The translations under genes were made by a program, and so were the position numbers. DNA of 64,000 nt, taken from NCBI GenBank assembly GCA_021785515.1, contig JAJYEX010000001.1, positions 310,001 to 374,000 on the forward strand, written 5' to 3'. How positions within the stretch are numbered: the stretch's first letter is position 1; every line of letters begins with the position of its first letter. The notes below the pieces were generated by a model, which was given only the letters and a program-made list of their open reading frames with translations, made no database searches and had not been told where the DNA came from. Shown piece after piece: positions 8,698 through 17,472 of the stretch. This DNA comes from Pseudomonadota bacterium. GTDB taxonomy: Bacteria; Pseudomonadota; Gammaproteobacteria; Acidiferrobacterales; UBA6901.

Positions 8698-10638
8698 ATG
8701 AATTCGATTTTCACTGCCCGTGTCCGGGCTGCAGTACTCGCTATTGCCGGCCTCATGGCGCTCCAAGGATGCGTGACCCAGATTCCGCTGCAGCCGGCTG
8801 TGACGTCGGCCGATGCGCAACACGCCGAACAGGCCGGGGAGTACATCATCGCCGCGCATGACTATGAGCGTCTCGCCCGGCAGGCCGTACCGCCCGAACG
8901 GCAGCGCTTTCAGCTCCGCGCGGTCGATGCGCTCGTCAAGGCAGCACAAGTTCGCGAGGCTCGCGAGCAGATCCGGTCTATTGACACTACAGGACTCGCT
9001 CCGTACTTCCTTGCACGCAAACGCATTCTGTCCGCACGCATTGCCTCTCTCGAAGGCCGCCCTGAACATTCCATTTCCCTGCTCAACCAGGCCGCGCGAA
9101 TGCGCAACCTCAATCCGTCCCTGCAGGCAGAGATCCTCCGCGATCGGGCACGGGCCGAAATCAAGGTCAACCAGCCGATCAGCGCGGTCAACGATCTGAT
9201 CGCACGCGAACAGTTCATGGTGAGCGGCAAGGAAATCACCCAGAATCAGCTGCAGCTTTGGCACATCCTGCAAACCCTGAGCCCCGCTGACCTGAACAAG
9301 GCGCTCGCCACCGCACACAACCCCACGCTAATCGGCTGGCTACAGCTTGCGATCGCGGTCGCGGACAACTCGGGGGATCCCAATCAGCTCGCCGCGGCTG
9401 TTAACGCTTGGCGAAAATCCAACCCCACGCATCCAGTAACTCAAGAATTCCTCAATATGCTGGCGCACCCGGTGCCAGGCATAATTGGACGTGTCAATCG
9501 GATTGCGCTGCTTCTGCCGCTGACCTCGCAGTTTTCAACACAGGCAGATGCCGTTCGGGACGGATTTATGGCCATGGACGCCGCCAATACCGATCCTGAC
9601 AAGCCTACGGTAACCGTCTACGACACCGGCCCCGATCCTACCCAGATAACAAAGTACTACACGGCTGCAGTGGCAAATGGGGCCCAGCTCGTGGTGGGTC
9701 CCTTGGGACACGACGCTGTCCAACAGCTCGTGAAATCCGGCGACTTGAGCGTCCCAACCCTGCTGTTGAGTCGTACCCACCAGAAAACTGATCAGACGCA
9801 CGAGGTGTTCCAGTTCGGTCTGTCGCTTGAACAAGAAGCCCGCCAGGTGGCGGAGCGCGCCTATCTCGATGGCCACCGACGCGCCGCAATCCTCTATCCC
9901 GACACCGGTTGGGGACTACGCATCGCAAACGCCTTCTCCTCAGCCTGGCAGCGGCTCGGCGGCATGGTTCTGGTCTCAGAACCATACCAACCCGGCCGCG
10001 GTGACTATTCACAGCCGGTAAAGCAGCTGCTGAACATTACGCAGAGCGAAGAACGTGCCCAAATGCTGGAGAATTTGCTCAAAATCAAGCTCAAGTTTGC
10101 GCCCAGGCCGCGTCAGGACATCGACATGATATTCCTGGAGGCCGACGCCCAGAATGGCCGGCTGATCAAGCCAGAGCTTAACTATTATCGTGCGATGCAG
10201 ATCCCCGTATATGCCACGTCGCACATATTTACCGGGCATGTAGATGTCATGCGGGATACCGATCTCGATGGCATCATATTCGGTGACATGCCCTGGATGT
10301 TGATCCATGACGGGAGCATCAAGGCGCTACGCACAAAGCTGCAGAATGGGAACTGGAAATATGCCCATACGGCCCTGGGCAGGCTGTATGCGCTTGGAGT
10401 CGATGCCTATGCGGTCATTCCCCAGCTGGACAGACTCAGCACCGAGCCCGGCGTGCACTTCGATGGCGTTACGAGCGGCCTGAGCATCGGACCACATGGA
10501 CGTTTCCACCGCCAACTCCTCTGGGCGCAATTCCAGAAAGGTGCGCCCCAACTCCTGGATAAATTTCTCGACTACCAGGGGCAGTTTGCCCTTGATGACG
10601 GTGCCGGGATCGATGTCCCGTCCCTCACGGCCCAATGA
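8698..10638 (+). CDS. lpoA: LpoA, outer-membrane lipoprotein activator of PBP1a
   Basis: Outer-membrane lipoprotein that reaches through the periplasm to stimulate PBP1a. I choose the ATG at 8698 because it gives a clean lipoprotein signal with lipobox LQGC (Cys at residue 25); in-frame codons upstream would overlap the rsmI start region. The mature part has an N-terminal helical, TPR-like half (rich in alanine and charged residues to about residue 260) and a C-terminal type I periplasmic-binding-protein fold (IALLLPLTSQFSTQADAVRDGF, then VVGPLGHDAVQQL). The 646 residues compare with about 680 in E. coli. The yraN gene that commonly follows is absent. Confidence 0.93.
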   Translation: MNSIFTARVRAAVLAIAGLMALQGCVTQIPLQPAVTSADAQHAEQAGEYIIAAHDYERLARQAVPPERQRFQLRAVDALVKAAQVREAREQIRSIDTTGLAPYFLARKRILSARIASLEGRPEHSISLLNQAARMRNLNPSLQAEILRDRARAEIKVNQPISAVNDLIAREQFMVSGKEITQNQLQLWHILQTLSPADLNKALATAHNPTLIGWLQLAIAVADNSGDPNQLAAAVNAWRKSNPTHPVTQEFLNMLAHPVPGIIGRVNRIALLLPLTSQFSTQADAVRDGFMAMDAANTDPDKPTVTVYDTGPDPTQITKYYTAAVANGAQLVVGPLGHDAVQQLVKSGDLSVPTLLLSRTHQKTDQTHEVFQFGLSLEQEARQVAERAYLDGHRRAAILYPDTGWGLRIANAFSSAWQRLGGMVLVSEPYQPGRGDYSQPVKQLLNITQSEERAQMLENLLKIKLKFAPRPRQDIDMIFLEADAQNGRLIKPELNYYRAMQIPVYATSHIFTGHVDVMRDTDLDGIIFGDMPWMLIHDGSIKALRTKLQNGNWKYAHTALGRLYALGVDAYAVIPQLDRLSTEPGVHFDGVTSGLSIGPHGRFHRQLLWAQFQKGAPQLLDKFLDYQGQFALDDGAGIDVPSLTAQ

Positions 10639-10714
10639 CGTCACACGTACATCGCTTTACGGCCGAGATGTTCTGCAAGCCTGTGGTCCGCTGGCCAGCA
10701 TCTCAAATCGTGCC

Positions 10715-11368
10715 ATGAAGCAGGCCCGCAGAAGCCCCGTGGCAGCGGGAAATGAAGCCGGAAGCACCGGGGCGGCGGACAACCTCGCCAGCCGCGCACG
10801 GACCGCATTTGCGCGCAACATCGAAACCGTTAAACAGAGTCTCGACCCGATCACGCCGCTGATCGTAGCGGCATCCGAACTAATGGTCAGGGCACTGGTA
10901 TCAGGACACAAGATTCTATTGTGCGGCAACGGCGGGTCTGCTGCCTGCGCACAGCTGTTCTCCGCACACCTGCTTAACCGCTACACGCAGGAACGACCGG
11001 GACTGCCGGCGATCACACTGTCGGCGGATGGCGCTACGCTTACGGCTATTGCCAACGATCACCACTTCACGGATGTGTTTGCACGCCAGATCATGGCCCT
11101 TGGCAATCCCGGTGATATTCTGGTGGCGTTTTCGACCACCGGAAATTCTCCGAATCTCACGCGCGCGGTCGAGGCGGCGCATGCACGCAACATGCGCTGC
11201 GTCGCCCTCAACGGCCGGGACGGCGGCGAACTCGGGAGCGTGCTGGCACGCGACGATCTCAACATTCTCGTCACCGGCGGGTCGACCGCCAGGATCCGTG
11301 AAGTACATATTCTTACCGTTCACTGCCTTAGTGAGCTGATCGACTACCAGCTTCTGGGACAGGAGTAG
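10715..11368 (+). CDS. diaA: DiaA/GmhA-like SIS-domain phosphosugar-binding protein
   Basis: Protein of the SIS family related to DiaA, which binds DnaA and promotes orderly replication initiation, and to sedoheptulose-7-phosphate isomerase GmhA. With the ATG at 10715 it has 217 residues, about 20 more than E. coli DiaA, the extra being an N-terminal basic stretch (KQARRSPVAAGNEAG). The SIS motifs GNGGSAACAQLFSAHLLNRY, ALSADG-like TLSADGATLTAIAND and FSTTGNSPN are clear. Context, between lpoA and dolP, is that of diaA (yraO), which I prefer over gmhA; sequence alone does not settle it. Confidence 0.82.
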   Translation: MKQARRSPVAAGNEAGSTGAADNLASRARTAFARNIETVKQSLDPITPLIVAASELMVRALVSGHKILLCGNGGSAACAQLFSAHLLNRYTQERPGLPAITLSADGATLTAIANDHHFTDVFARQIMALGNPGDILVAFSTTGNSPNLTRAVEAAHARNMRCVALNGRDGGELGSVLARDDLNILVTGGSTARIREVHILTVHCLSELIDYQLLGQE

Positions 11369-11375
11369 AGAGCCC

Positions 11376-11984
11376 ATGATTCACACCCGTTTCCTCGGAA
11401 AACACGCTTTGCTGACCGTCCGATGGATCCTGCTGGCAGGCCTGTTTGCCGGCGTTCTCCAGGGATGCGCCCCAGTTGTCGTTGCCGGGGCTGCCGCCGG
11501 TGCCGACGTGATCCATGACCGTCGTACCCTGGGGTCTATCGTCAACGATGACACCGTTGAACTGAAGGCGACTGGCATTCTTGATACAGACCCGCAATTG
11601 CGACATGTGGTGCACGTCAGCGCAATTTCTGTCAACGGGATTGTGCTGCTGACTGGCCAAGCGCCCACCACCCAGCTGAGGGACCTCGTGCTGGCAAAGA
11701 TCAGGAACATACCCAGCATTCGCCGCATTCTAAATGAAATCGAGGTAGCGCCGGTAAGCACCCTGGCTGAACGCGCCCAGGACAGCTGGATTACCACGCA
11801 GGTCGAAACCCGCTTTCTTGTGACAAAAGGACTCGATCCGACGCGCGTCAAGGTCGTTACGGCCAACTCCATCGTGTATCTGATGGGTCTGGTGACACAA
11901 CAGGAAGGGAGCCTTGCCGCCAATGCCGCGGCAAACGTGCGCGGGGTTGTGCGCGTGGTGGAGTTGTTCGAATACATTAACTGA
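11376..11984 (+). CDS. dolP: DolP (YraP), dual BON-domain outer-membrane lipoprotein
   Basis: Periplasmic-facing lipoprotein that supports outer-membrane integrity and is linked to the BAM machinery and septal amidase activation in E. coli. The signal peptide ends in lipobox LQGC with the acylated Cys at residue 31. Two BON domains follow: the first around residues 55-125 (VHVSAISVNGIVLLTGQAP) and the second around 130-200 (RVKVVTANSIVYLMGLVTQQE). The length of 202 residues is near E. coli DolP (191). It starts 7 bases after the diaA-like stop with AGGAG upstream, so the two are probably co-transcribed, as in the yraO-yraP pair. Confidence 0.93.
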   Translation: MIHTRFLGKHALLTVRWILLAGLFAGVLQGCAPVVVAGAAAGADVIHDRRTLGSIVNDDTVELKATGILDTDPQLRHVVHVSAISVNGIVLLTGQAPTTQLRDLVLAKIRNIPSIRRILNEIEVAPVSTLAERAQDSWITTQVETRFLVTKGLDPTRVKVVTANSIVYLMGLVTQQEGSLAANAAANVRGVVRVVELFEYIN

Positions 11985-12031
11985 AATGCGTGGCGGCATC
12001 CGCCCGTTAGCGATACCCCTGGATCCGGCAT

Positions 12032-13423
12032 GTGAGCAACCTCTCACCTGAATTCATGCAGACCCTGCGCTCGCTGGTGGGAACACCTAACGTGCTCTCC
12101 GACCCCGCAGACTGTTGGGTGTACGGGTATGACAATTCCCGAAAACACAACTCTCCGGACGCTGTTGCGTTCGCCGTGACGCATGCTGAAGTTGCCGACA
12201 TAGTGCGCCTGTGTCGTGATCACCGGGTTCCGCTGACCGCACGCGGTCGCGGCACGGGCACCAGTGGCGCGTCCATCCCCCTGGGGGCAGGCCTGGTGCT
12301 GTCGCTCGAACGCATGAACAAAATAGTGAGCACCGACGCCACTAACCGCGCGATGACGGTGGAGCCGGGCGCCACTAATCAGGCAGTCCAGGAGGCGGCT
12401 CGGGCCAGCGGGTTCTTCTGGCCGCCGGACCCGACGAGCGCGGCCTTCTGCACTGTCGGAGGCAATCTCGCCCTCAACGCGGGAGGGCCGAGAACGGTAA
12501 AGTACGGGGCAACCCGGGAGAACGTTCTGGGTCTCCGTGCGGTAACCGGTCTCGGGGAAGAAATCCGGACCGGAACCTACACCACCAAGGGCTCTATCGC
12601 CTATGACTTGACCCGGCTCCTGATCGGTTCGGAAGGCACACTGGCGATAATCACTGAGGCCGTGCTTCGGCTCACCCCCCTGCCCGAGGCGCGGCGCACC
12701 CTGCAGGCCACGTACGCGCAGGTCAGGGATGCGGCGGCAGCCGTGGCGCGGGTCATGACCCAGCCGACAACGCCCTGCGCGCTCGAGATGATGGACAGTG
12801 GGGCTGTCGATATTATCCGCCGCCAGTCTGGCGTCCCGCTTCCGCCCGGTACGGGCGCGTTGCTGATGATCGAGATAGATGGCCCGGAGGCCGCCCTGGA
12901 CTCCATGCTCCAGGCCGTTGCCGGTGCACTCGGTGGCACTGGCCTATTAGAAATCAAGGTGGCCCACTCCGCTGAAGAGGTCAAGGAATTATGGACTGCA
13001 CGCAAAGCGCTGTCGCCGGCGCTGCGGACCATAGCCCCGAACAAGCTCAACGAAGATGTGGTGGTGCCCGTATCGAAGATAGCCGATCTGATTGACGGGC
13101 TCGGCGATATCAGTAGCCGATATGGCATTCCGGTCGTCAACTTCGGGCATGCCGGAAACGGCAACATACACGTGAACTTGCTCTATGACTCCCAGGATTC
13201 TCAGCAGGAAAAGAATGCACGTCCGGCGGTAAGCGCGGTGTTCGATTTGGTGCTTGCCCTGGGCGGTACGCTGTCCGGAGAGCACGGCATCGGACGAGAG
13301 AAGCGTGACTACATTGATCGCGCAATAGATCCTGTCACGCTTGGTCTGATGCGCCGCATAAAAGAACAGTTTGATCCCCACGGCATCCTCAATCCCGGAA
13401 AGATCTTTCCGCCGCAGCAATGA
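12032..13423 (+). CDS. FAD-linked oxidase of the GlcD/D-lactate dehydrogenase family
   Basis: Flavoprotein dehydrogenase with an N-terminal VAO/PCMH FAD-binding domain and a C-terminal FAD-oxidase domain, 463 residues, likely oxidising a 2-hydroxy acid such as glycolate or D-lactate. FAD-binding features are the LTARGRGTGTSGASIPLGAG stretch, TVGGNLALNAGGPRTVKYG and LLIGSEGTLAII. The C-terminal NFGHAGNGNIHVN and GEHGIGREK motifs place it in the GlcD-like group. Start is GTG at 12032; an ATG eight codons later is possible. GlcE and GlcF, the other glycolate-oxidase subunits, are not adjacent, so the exact substrate is open. Confidence 0.85.
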   Translation: MSNLSPEFMQTLRSLVGTPNVLSDPADCWVYGYDNSRKHNSPDAVAFAVTHAEVADIVRLCRDHRVPLTARGRGTGTSGASIPLGAGLVLSLERMNKIVSTDATNRAMTVEPGATNQAVQEAARASGFFWPPDPTSAAFCTVGGNLALNAGGPRTVKYGATRENVLGLRAVTGLGEEIRTGTYTTKGSIAYDLTRLLIGSEGTLAIITEAVLRLTPLPEARRTLQATYAQVRDAAAAVARVMTQPTTPCALEMMDSGAVDIIRRQSGVPLPPGTGALLMIEIDGPEAALDSMLQAVAGALGGTGLLEIKVAHSAEEVKELWTARKALSPALRTIAPNKLNEDVVVPVSKIADLIDGLGDISSRYGIPVVNFGHAGNGNIHVNLLYDSQDSQQEKNARPAVSAVFDLVLALGGTLSGEHGIGREKRDYIDRAIDPVTLGLMRRIKEQFDPHGILNPGKIFPPQQ

Positions 13424-13665
13424 CCGGTGGCGGACGCGGATGGCGACCATGCCCGACATCGTCACATGGGGCCGTTACGGATCCAAGCCGGCGCTGACGG
13501 CCGCGAACCGGATGGCGGCCTGCGACACGACCCGGAAACTGCTTACGCAATTCGCCGCAACCCGGTAACCTCCGGTTGGACACGGCGGGTTTGCCACAAT
13601 TCATCCAATTAGACACAATTGGGACGACGGCTGAACGCCGTACATTTTTTCGGGGAGATGCAGGA

Positions 13666-13860
13666 ATGAAGGCAGGCGCACCATCAAAAAACACGGCACT
13701 TATCTGCCTGATTCTCTTTGCCCTGGGCATTACCGGCTATTTGATTCCACTCGGCCATATCGCGTACATCGGACCGGCCCTGAGGATATTCAATCGTATT
13801 GCCGTTGATCTGCTGATCGGCGGATATGGCTTGCTTCTGCTTGGCGTCTATATACTGTAA
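13666..13860 (+). CDS. Small two-helix membrane protein
   Basis: A 64-residue frame starting at ATG 13666 with GGGGAG about 8 bases upstream. It has two hydrophobic helices (TALICLILFALGITGYLI and AVDLLIGGYGLLLLGVYI) joined by a short polar loop, and ends on the second helix, so it is an inner-membrane hairpin. I do not recognise a named family. Codon use and the strong ribosome-binding site make it a plausible real gene. The 240 bases before it show no convincing gene. It is followed on the same strand by an outer-membrane protein gene. Confidence 0.6.
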   Translation: MKAGAPSKNTALICLILFALGITGYLIPLGHIAYIGPALRIFNRIAVDLLIGGYGLLLLGVYIL

Positions 13861-13872
13861 TTGTCGTGCACG

Positions 13873-13888
13873 ACGCACTGTAAAGTGC
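13873..13888 (+). repeat. Short stem-loop after the small membrane protein gene
   Basis: CGCACT-GTAA-AGTGCG is a perfect 6-base stem with a 4-base loop, 12 bases after the stop of the upstream gene. There is no T-run after it on the plus strand, so it is at most a weak terminator or processing signal. Confidence 0.35.
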
Positions 13889-14022
13889 GGTACAAGCGCG
13901 ATTTGTAGATGTCTGTAACCGCCGCGGCCGGCGGGTTGCGGCCATCGGCGGCAAAGAGTCCGGCGGCATAAGCCCCGCTCTCGCCCAAATCCACAACCAC
14001 AAACAACCGGGAGGGGTCCGGA

Positions 14023-14763
14023 ATGCCACACCGCACGTCTTCATTGCTGCTCGCCTCGACACTTGCCACGGCCCTGTGGTGTATCGCCCCACCAGGTCAT
14101 GCGGCCACCAATATCGACAACCTGGGCGCCGCAAACCAGCCGGAATTCCGGCTGTTTTCCGAGGATCTTGGTTCTGCTCTGAGCGACAAGGCGCTGATTC
14201 CGACAGCACCGCTGGGGCTTACCGGGTTTGATGTCGGAATCGAGGCAACCGACACGGAAATCACGAACACATCAGCCTGGGACGTCGTGACAGGAAACAG
14301 CGGAAAAACCTCGCTGGTCCTGCCCAAGATTCACGTCTACAAGGGTCTGCCGCTCGGCTTCGACGTGGGCGCCTTTTATTCTCAGGTACCCAACAGCAAT
14401 ATCAAGCTATGGGGCGCCGAGCTGCGCTATGCCCTGCTGAGCGGCGGGGTCACGGAGCCCGCGGTTGGAATTGAGGCCAACTACACGAAGCTTCAAGGCG
14501 TGAATCAGCTTGATTTTCATACCACTGGCCTTGACCTATCTGTCTCAAAGGGCTTCACACTACTCACCCCGTACATCGGTATTGGAGAGGTGTGGGTAAA
14601 TAGCAACCCAATCGGCATTTCCAGCCTCCAGACCGAGCGATTCTCGCTGAACAAGTACTTCATCGGTGCCGATCTGAATTTTGCAATTCTCAACATGGCA
14701 GTTGAAGCCGACCGGACCGGCAACGACACGACTTATGGCCTGAAGTTGGGCTGGCGCTTCTAG
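14023..14763 (+). CDS. Predicted outer-membrane beta-barrel protein
   Basis: A 246-residue protein with a Sec signal peptide that looks cleavable at GHA-ATN (about residue 28). The rest is made of alternating amphipathic strands (for example LPLGFDVGAFYSQV, AELRYALLS, YIGIGEVWV, FIGADLNFAILNMAVEAD) and the chain ends in the phenylalanine of LKLGWRF, the C-terminal signature used by the BAM machinery. Eight to ten strands would fit. I cannot assign a transported substrate or named family. The start is ATG 14023 with GGGAGGGG a few bases upstream. Confidence 0.75.
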   Translation: MPHRTSSLLLASTLATALWCIAPPGHAATNIDNLGAANQPEFRLFSEDLGSALSDKALIPTAPLGLTGFDVGIEATDTEITNTSAWDVVTGNSGKTSLVLPKIHVYKGLPLGFDVGAFYSQVPNSNIKLWGAELRYALLSGGVTEPAVGIEANYTKLQGVNQLDFHTTGLDLSVSKGFTLLTPYIGIGEVWVNSNPIGISSLQTERFSLNKYFIGADLNFAILNMAVEADRTGNDTTYGLKLGWRF

Positions 14764-14798
14764 GACGCACGGCGTTGGACAGCTTGCAGGGAATGTAG

Positions 14799-15296
14799 TC
14801 AGGGCTGCGCGCGCAGCACAGCGTCGTACACGGCCTTATCGGCGTCGCTGTAGCAGCAGAAGACGATGCGGTCCAGCCGGGAGTCGCAGGTACGCGCCGC
14901 TGTGAGCGCGATGCGCGCGGCCTGTGGCTTCGGATAACCATACGCGCCGGTACTTATTGCCGGAAATGCAATGGTGCGGATACCCTGTTCCACGGCCAGA
15001 CAAAGTGAGTTGCGGTAACAGGATTCCAGCAGCTGCGCCTCATGGTACGCCCCTCCACGCCAGACCGGTCCGACGGTATGTATGACCCGGCGGGCCGGCA
15101 GCCGGAACCCTGACGTAATGCAGGCCTCGCCAGTCCGGCAACCACCGATGCGACGGCAGGCGGCGAGCAGGTCCGGCCCTGCCGCGCGATGAATCGCGCC
15201 ATCGACCCCGCCGCCGCCCAACAGCGTTTCATTCGCCGCATTGACGATCGCGTCAACAGCAAGAGTCGTGATGTCGGCAACGATGACTTCGATCAT
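14799..15296 (-). CDS. Macrodomain protein (YmdB/Af1521-like ADP-ribose binding)
   Basis: A single macrodomain of 165 residues, expected to bind ADP-ribose or hydrolyse O-acetyl-ADP-ribose or mono-ADP-ribosylated targets in the cytoplasm. The N-terminal [26 protein letters not shown], the middle [15 protein letters not shown] and the loop [12 protein letters not shown] are the diagnostic ligand-binding elements. The asparagine in VNAAN and the GGGGVDGAI loop are intact, so activity is likely. No ADP-ribosyltransferase or sirtuin gene is adjacent; the neighbours are an outer-membrane protein gene (convergent) and a doubtful ORF. Confidence 0.93.
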   Translation of the reverse strand: MIEVIVADITTLAVDAIVNAANETLLGGGGVDGAIHRAAGPDLLAACRRIGGCRTGEACITSGFRLPARRVIHTVGPVWRGGAYHEAQLLESCYRNSLCLAVEQGIRTIAFPAISTGAYGYPKPQAARIALTAARTCDSRLDRIVFCCYSDADKAVYDAVLRAQP

Positions 15297-15959
15297 AAGC
15301 CCGCCCGGGGACCTTCCTCCGTCAGGTGCTCATTCTGCCTGGGTCCAACCATTTTTGGGGAAATATCCCGCATTCTCCTGGAATGTCGGGACTTCCTCTC
15401 CTGACGGGACCAACCGTCGACGGGTCTTCGACGACTCGTGCCTGCCAGCCGGCATGGACACAGCCCTCCGCGCATCACTCGCGATCCGGTCTTCCCGCCA
15501 CAGATACGGCGATACCTCAATCAATCGCCGACTGCTTCCGGTAACGTGCCACTCCCGCGTCACGTGTGCGCCGGCATCGTGCCCAAAGCGGGCCAAGGCA
15601 TCATCTGCCATCGTCCGCGCGCAGATGATCAGTGCCAGAGCAATGGACACAGCCTTGTCAGCCTCATCAAGAAGATGTGCTCCGGAAAAAGCCGTTATGT
15701 GCGCGGACGGAACCACGTCCGCGGTCCGGATCTGATCCTTACGGCTCTTGCGCCTGCGCCATTCGGTCCTGCTGCGATCGCGCTCGGTCGACACCGGTGA
15801 CGCCGATCGCCCCGCCCGGGTTACCGGAACATAAAGAACAAAAACGGTTGCCCCTCTGTAGCATCAGGCACCAGGGCGTCCGCGTGCCAGGTACAAGCCG
15901 CCAAATCCCGCAGTCCCGATTTCTGGCCAAACCATGGTCTCCGTGCTTGAATCAGGACC
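15297..15959. other. Stretch without a confident gene between macrodomain gene and DUF3301 gene
   Basis: About 660 bases in which several overlapping open frames occur on both strands but none has a recognisable domain, a clear ribosome-binding site and clean codon use together. The best candidate is a minus-strand frame at 15330-15794, listed separately with low confidence. No tRNA, repeat or insertion-sequence end was found here. Confidence 0.5.
15330..15794 (-). CDS. Hypothetical protein (doubtful)
   Basis: A 154-codon frame starting at GTG 15794, with another possible GTG at 15716. The middle part (SGAHLLDEADKAVSIALALIICARTMADDALARF) could form a helical bundle, while the ends are basic and proline- or serine-rich. 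I do not recognise it. No good ribosome-binding site precedes either start, and an overlapping plus-strand frame is equally long. It could be the downstream partner of an old gene remnant. Listed so the stretch is not left blank. Confidence 0.25.
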   Translation of the reverse strand: MSTERDRSRTEWRRRKSRKDQIRTADVVPSAHITAFSGAHLLDEADKAVSIALALIICARTMADDALARFGHDAGAHVTREWHVTGSSRRLIEVSPYLWREDRIASDARRAVSMPAGRHESSKTRRRLVPSGEEVPTFQENAGYFPKNGWTQAE

Positions 15960-16268
15960 ATGGAATATCTGCTTGCACTGATGGCGGCGGGCGCTGTCGG
16001 CTGGATTTGGCACACCAACCTCGGAGTCCGCGAACTCGCCACACGGCTGGCACGGGAGCGGTGCACTGAAACCGGCGCGCAGTTCCTCGACGGCACGGTA
16101 GCGTTTACTGGCGCCTTCCCAGAACGGCGGAACGGACGGGTTTATCTGCGCCGGCGATACCGCTTTGATTTCACGGATGGCAGCGGACAACGCTTTACCG
16201 GCAGAGTGATTCTCGTCGGGCAGGAGCTCGACGAACTCCGATTGTATACGGGTCCGGTCCCGCATTGA
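15960..16268 (+). CDS. DUF3301-family small membrane-anchored protein
   Basis: A 102-residue protein with an N-terminal hydrophobic anchor (YLLALMAAGAVGWIW) followed by a compact basic domain: REL(A)xxxARxxC, FLDGTVAF, RRRYRFDFTDGSGQRFTGRV and LELDEL-like GQELDEL. This arrangement is that of the gammaproteobacterial DUF3301 family, whose function is not known. It converges with sspB, ending 17 bases before that gene's stop. Confidence 0.8.
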   Translation: MEYLLALMAAGAVGWIWHTNLGVRELATRLARERCTETGAQFLDGTVAFTGAFPERRNGRVYLRRRYRFDFTDGSGQRFTGRVILVGQELDELRLYTGPVPH

Positions 16269-16285
16269 GCGCCCGCGTGCTGCGG

Positions 16286-16732
16286 CTACTTGACGCGCTT
16301 CAGGGAAACGCCTTTTCGGCCGGTGGGCCGGCTCCCGGAAGACGGCGATGGGGACGCCGAAGAAGAATCACCGCCATCCCCCGGTCCGGTTCCGTCTCCA
16401 TCCGGCTCCTTCTGAAAGAAGAAGCCCCGGCCATTTTCACGGGCATAGATCGCCAGCACCGCGCTGATCGGCACTTCAACCTCGAAGCTGCGTCCGCTGA
16501 ATCGGGCCGAGAACAATATGCTGTCGAGGCCGAGCTGCAGTCCCTCTACGGCACGGGGATGGATGTTGAGGGCAATCCGGCCCTCCTGAACATAAGCCGA
16601 GGGCACCTGCACCCCGGAAATCTCGGCATCTACCAAAACATGCGGAGTCAACCCGTTGTCTACCGCCCACTCATAAATGGCCCGTATCAGATACGGCCGG
16701 GTGGAACCCGTCTGTGGTATCGGATCGGCCAA
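16286..16732 (-). CDS. sspB: SspB, ClpXP specificity-enhancing adaptor
   Basis: Adaptor that binds ssrA-tagged proteins and delivers them to ClpXP. The 148 residues have the N-terminal folded substrate-binding domain (RPYLIRAIYEWAVDNGLTPHVLVDA, then GRIALNIHPRAVEGLQL and ISAVLAIYARENGRGF) followed by a long glycine/serine/proline-rich linker. The last eight residues, GVSLKRVK, correspond to the C-terminal ClpX-binding motif. It starts 6 bases after the sspA stop, so the pair forms the usual sspAB operon. Confidence 0.96.
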   Translation of the reverse strand: MADPIPQTGSTRPYLIRAIYEWAVDNGLTPHVLVDAEISGVQVPSAYVQEGRIALNIHPRAVEGLQLGLDSILFSARFSGRSFEVEVPISAVLAIYARENGRGFFFQKEPDGDGTGPGDGGDSSSASPSPSSGSRPTGRKGVSLKRVK

Positions 16733-16738
16733 ACGGTG

Positions 16739-17374
16739 CTACCGCATTGGAGCGCGCATATCGCGTTCCGCGTCAGTCAGACTCAGCTTAAACGACTTTC
16801 GTTCAAATAGTCGTTCGGCGTAGTCCAGTATCGGGCGCGCTTGCCGCGGCAGCTCAATCCCCCAGACCGGCAGGCGCCACAGCAGGGGCGCCAGCGAACA
16901 GTCGACCAGTGAAAATTCATCGCCCAGCACATACTGTTTCTCCTTGAAAACCGGAGAGATTACCGTAAGACCGTCGCGAACGATGTTGCGGGCTCGCTGG
17001 ACCAGCCTGCGGTCACCGCCCTCGAGCTCAGCCAGCAAACTGTACCAATCTCGGTCAAAACGCATGAGCAGAAGCCTGGCACGACCCCGCGATACCGGGT
17101 CTACCGGCATCAATGGGGGATGCGGAAGGCGCTCGTCCAGGTATTCATTGATGATCAGCGACTCGTAGAGCACCAGCTCGCGATCAACCATGGTGGGTAC
17201 ACAGTTATACGGATTCAGATCCGCGAGTTCGCGCGGCATTTTGTTGATGTCTACCTCAACTACCTGGCACTCGACATCCTTCTCGTACAGCACTATTCGG
17301 GTACGGTGGCTGTAGGGATCAGTCGTGCCAGAATAAAGGGTCATGACATGCTTGCGGGTGGCCAGGGATGCCAT
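16739..17374 (-). CDS. sspA: SspA, stringent starvation protein A
   Basis: GST-fold protein that associates with RNA polymerase and helps stress and stationary-phase gene expression. The 211 residues begin MASLATRKHVMTLYSGTTD, matching the known N-terminus, with a GGAG box 9 bases upstream. The thioredoxin-like half contains VPTMVDRELVLYESLIINEYLDE and the C-terminal all-helical half contains SLVDCSLAPLLWRL. It follows the terminator of petABC and is probably transcribed from its own promoter, since a TTGACA lies at 17407-17412 on the complement, although I see no good -10. Confidence 0.96.
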   Translation of the reverse strand: MASLATRKHVMTLYSGTTDPYSHRTRIVLYEKDVECQVVEVDINKMPRELADLNPYNCVPTMVDRELVLYESLIINEYLDERLPHPPLMPVDPVSRGRARLLLMRFDRDWYSLLAELEGGDRRLVQRARNIVRDGLTVISPVFKEKQYVLGDEFSLVDCSLAPLLWRLPVWGIELPRQARPILDYAERLFERKSFKLSLTDAERDMRAPMR

Positions 17375-17418
17375 TCACAGATTCTCCAGCGTGGAATTTG
17401 GCGTGCTGTCAAACAACA

Positions 17419-17450
17419 AAAGGGGCCCCTATCACGATAGGGGCCCCTTT
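17419..17450 (-). terminator. Intrinsic terminator between petC and sspA
   Basis: A perfect 14-base stem (AAAGGGGCCCCTAT with its complement) and a 4-base loop. On the minus strand it is followed by CCTTTTGTTGTTTG, a T-rich tail. It lies 23 bases after the petC stop and would end petABC transcription before sspA. The stem is symmetrical enough to work on the other strand too, but no plus-strand gene leads into it. Confidence 0.85.
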
Positions 17451-17472
17451 CGGACTGGAGCACTACCGCGTA

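Noticed and set aside
13427-13612. 61-codon frame after the GlcD-type oxidase gene
   Set aside because: No ribosome-binding site, histidine/arginine-rich content and an overlapping equal-sized frame; not convincing as a gene.
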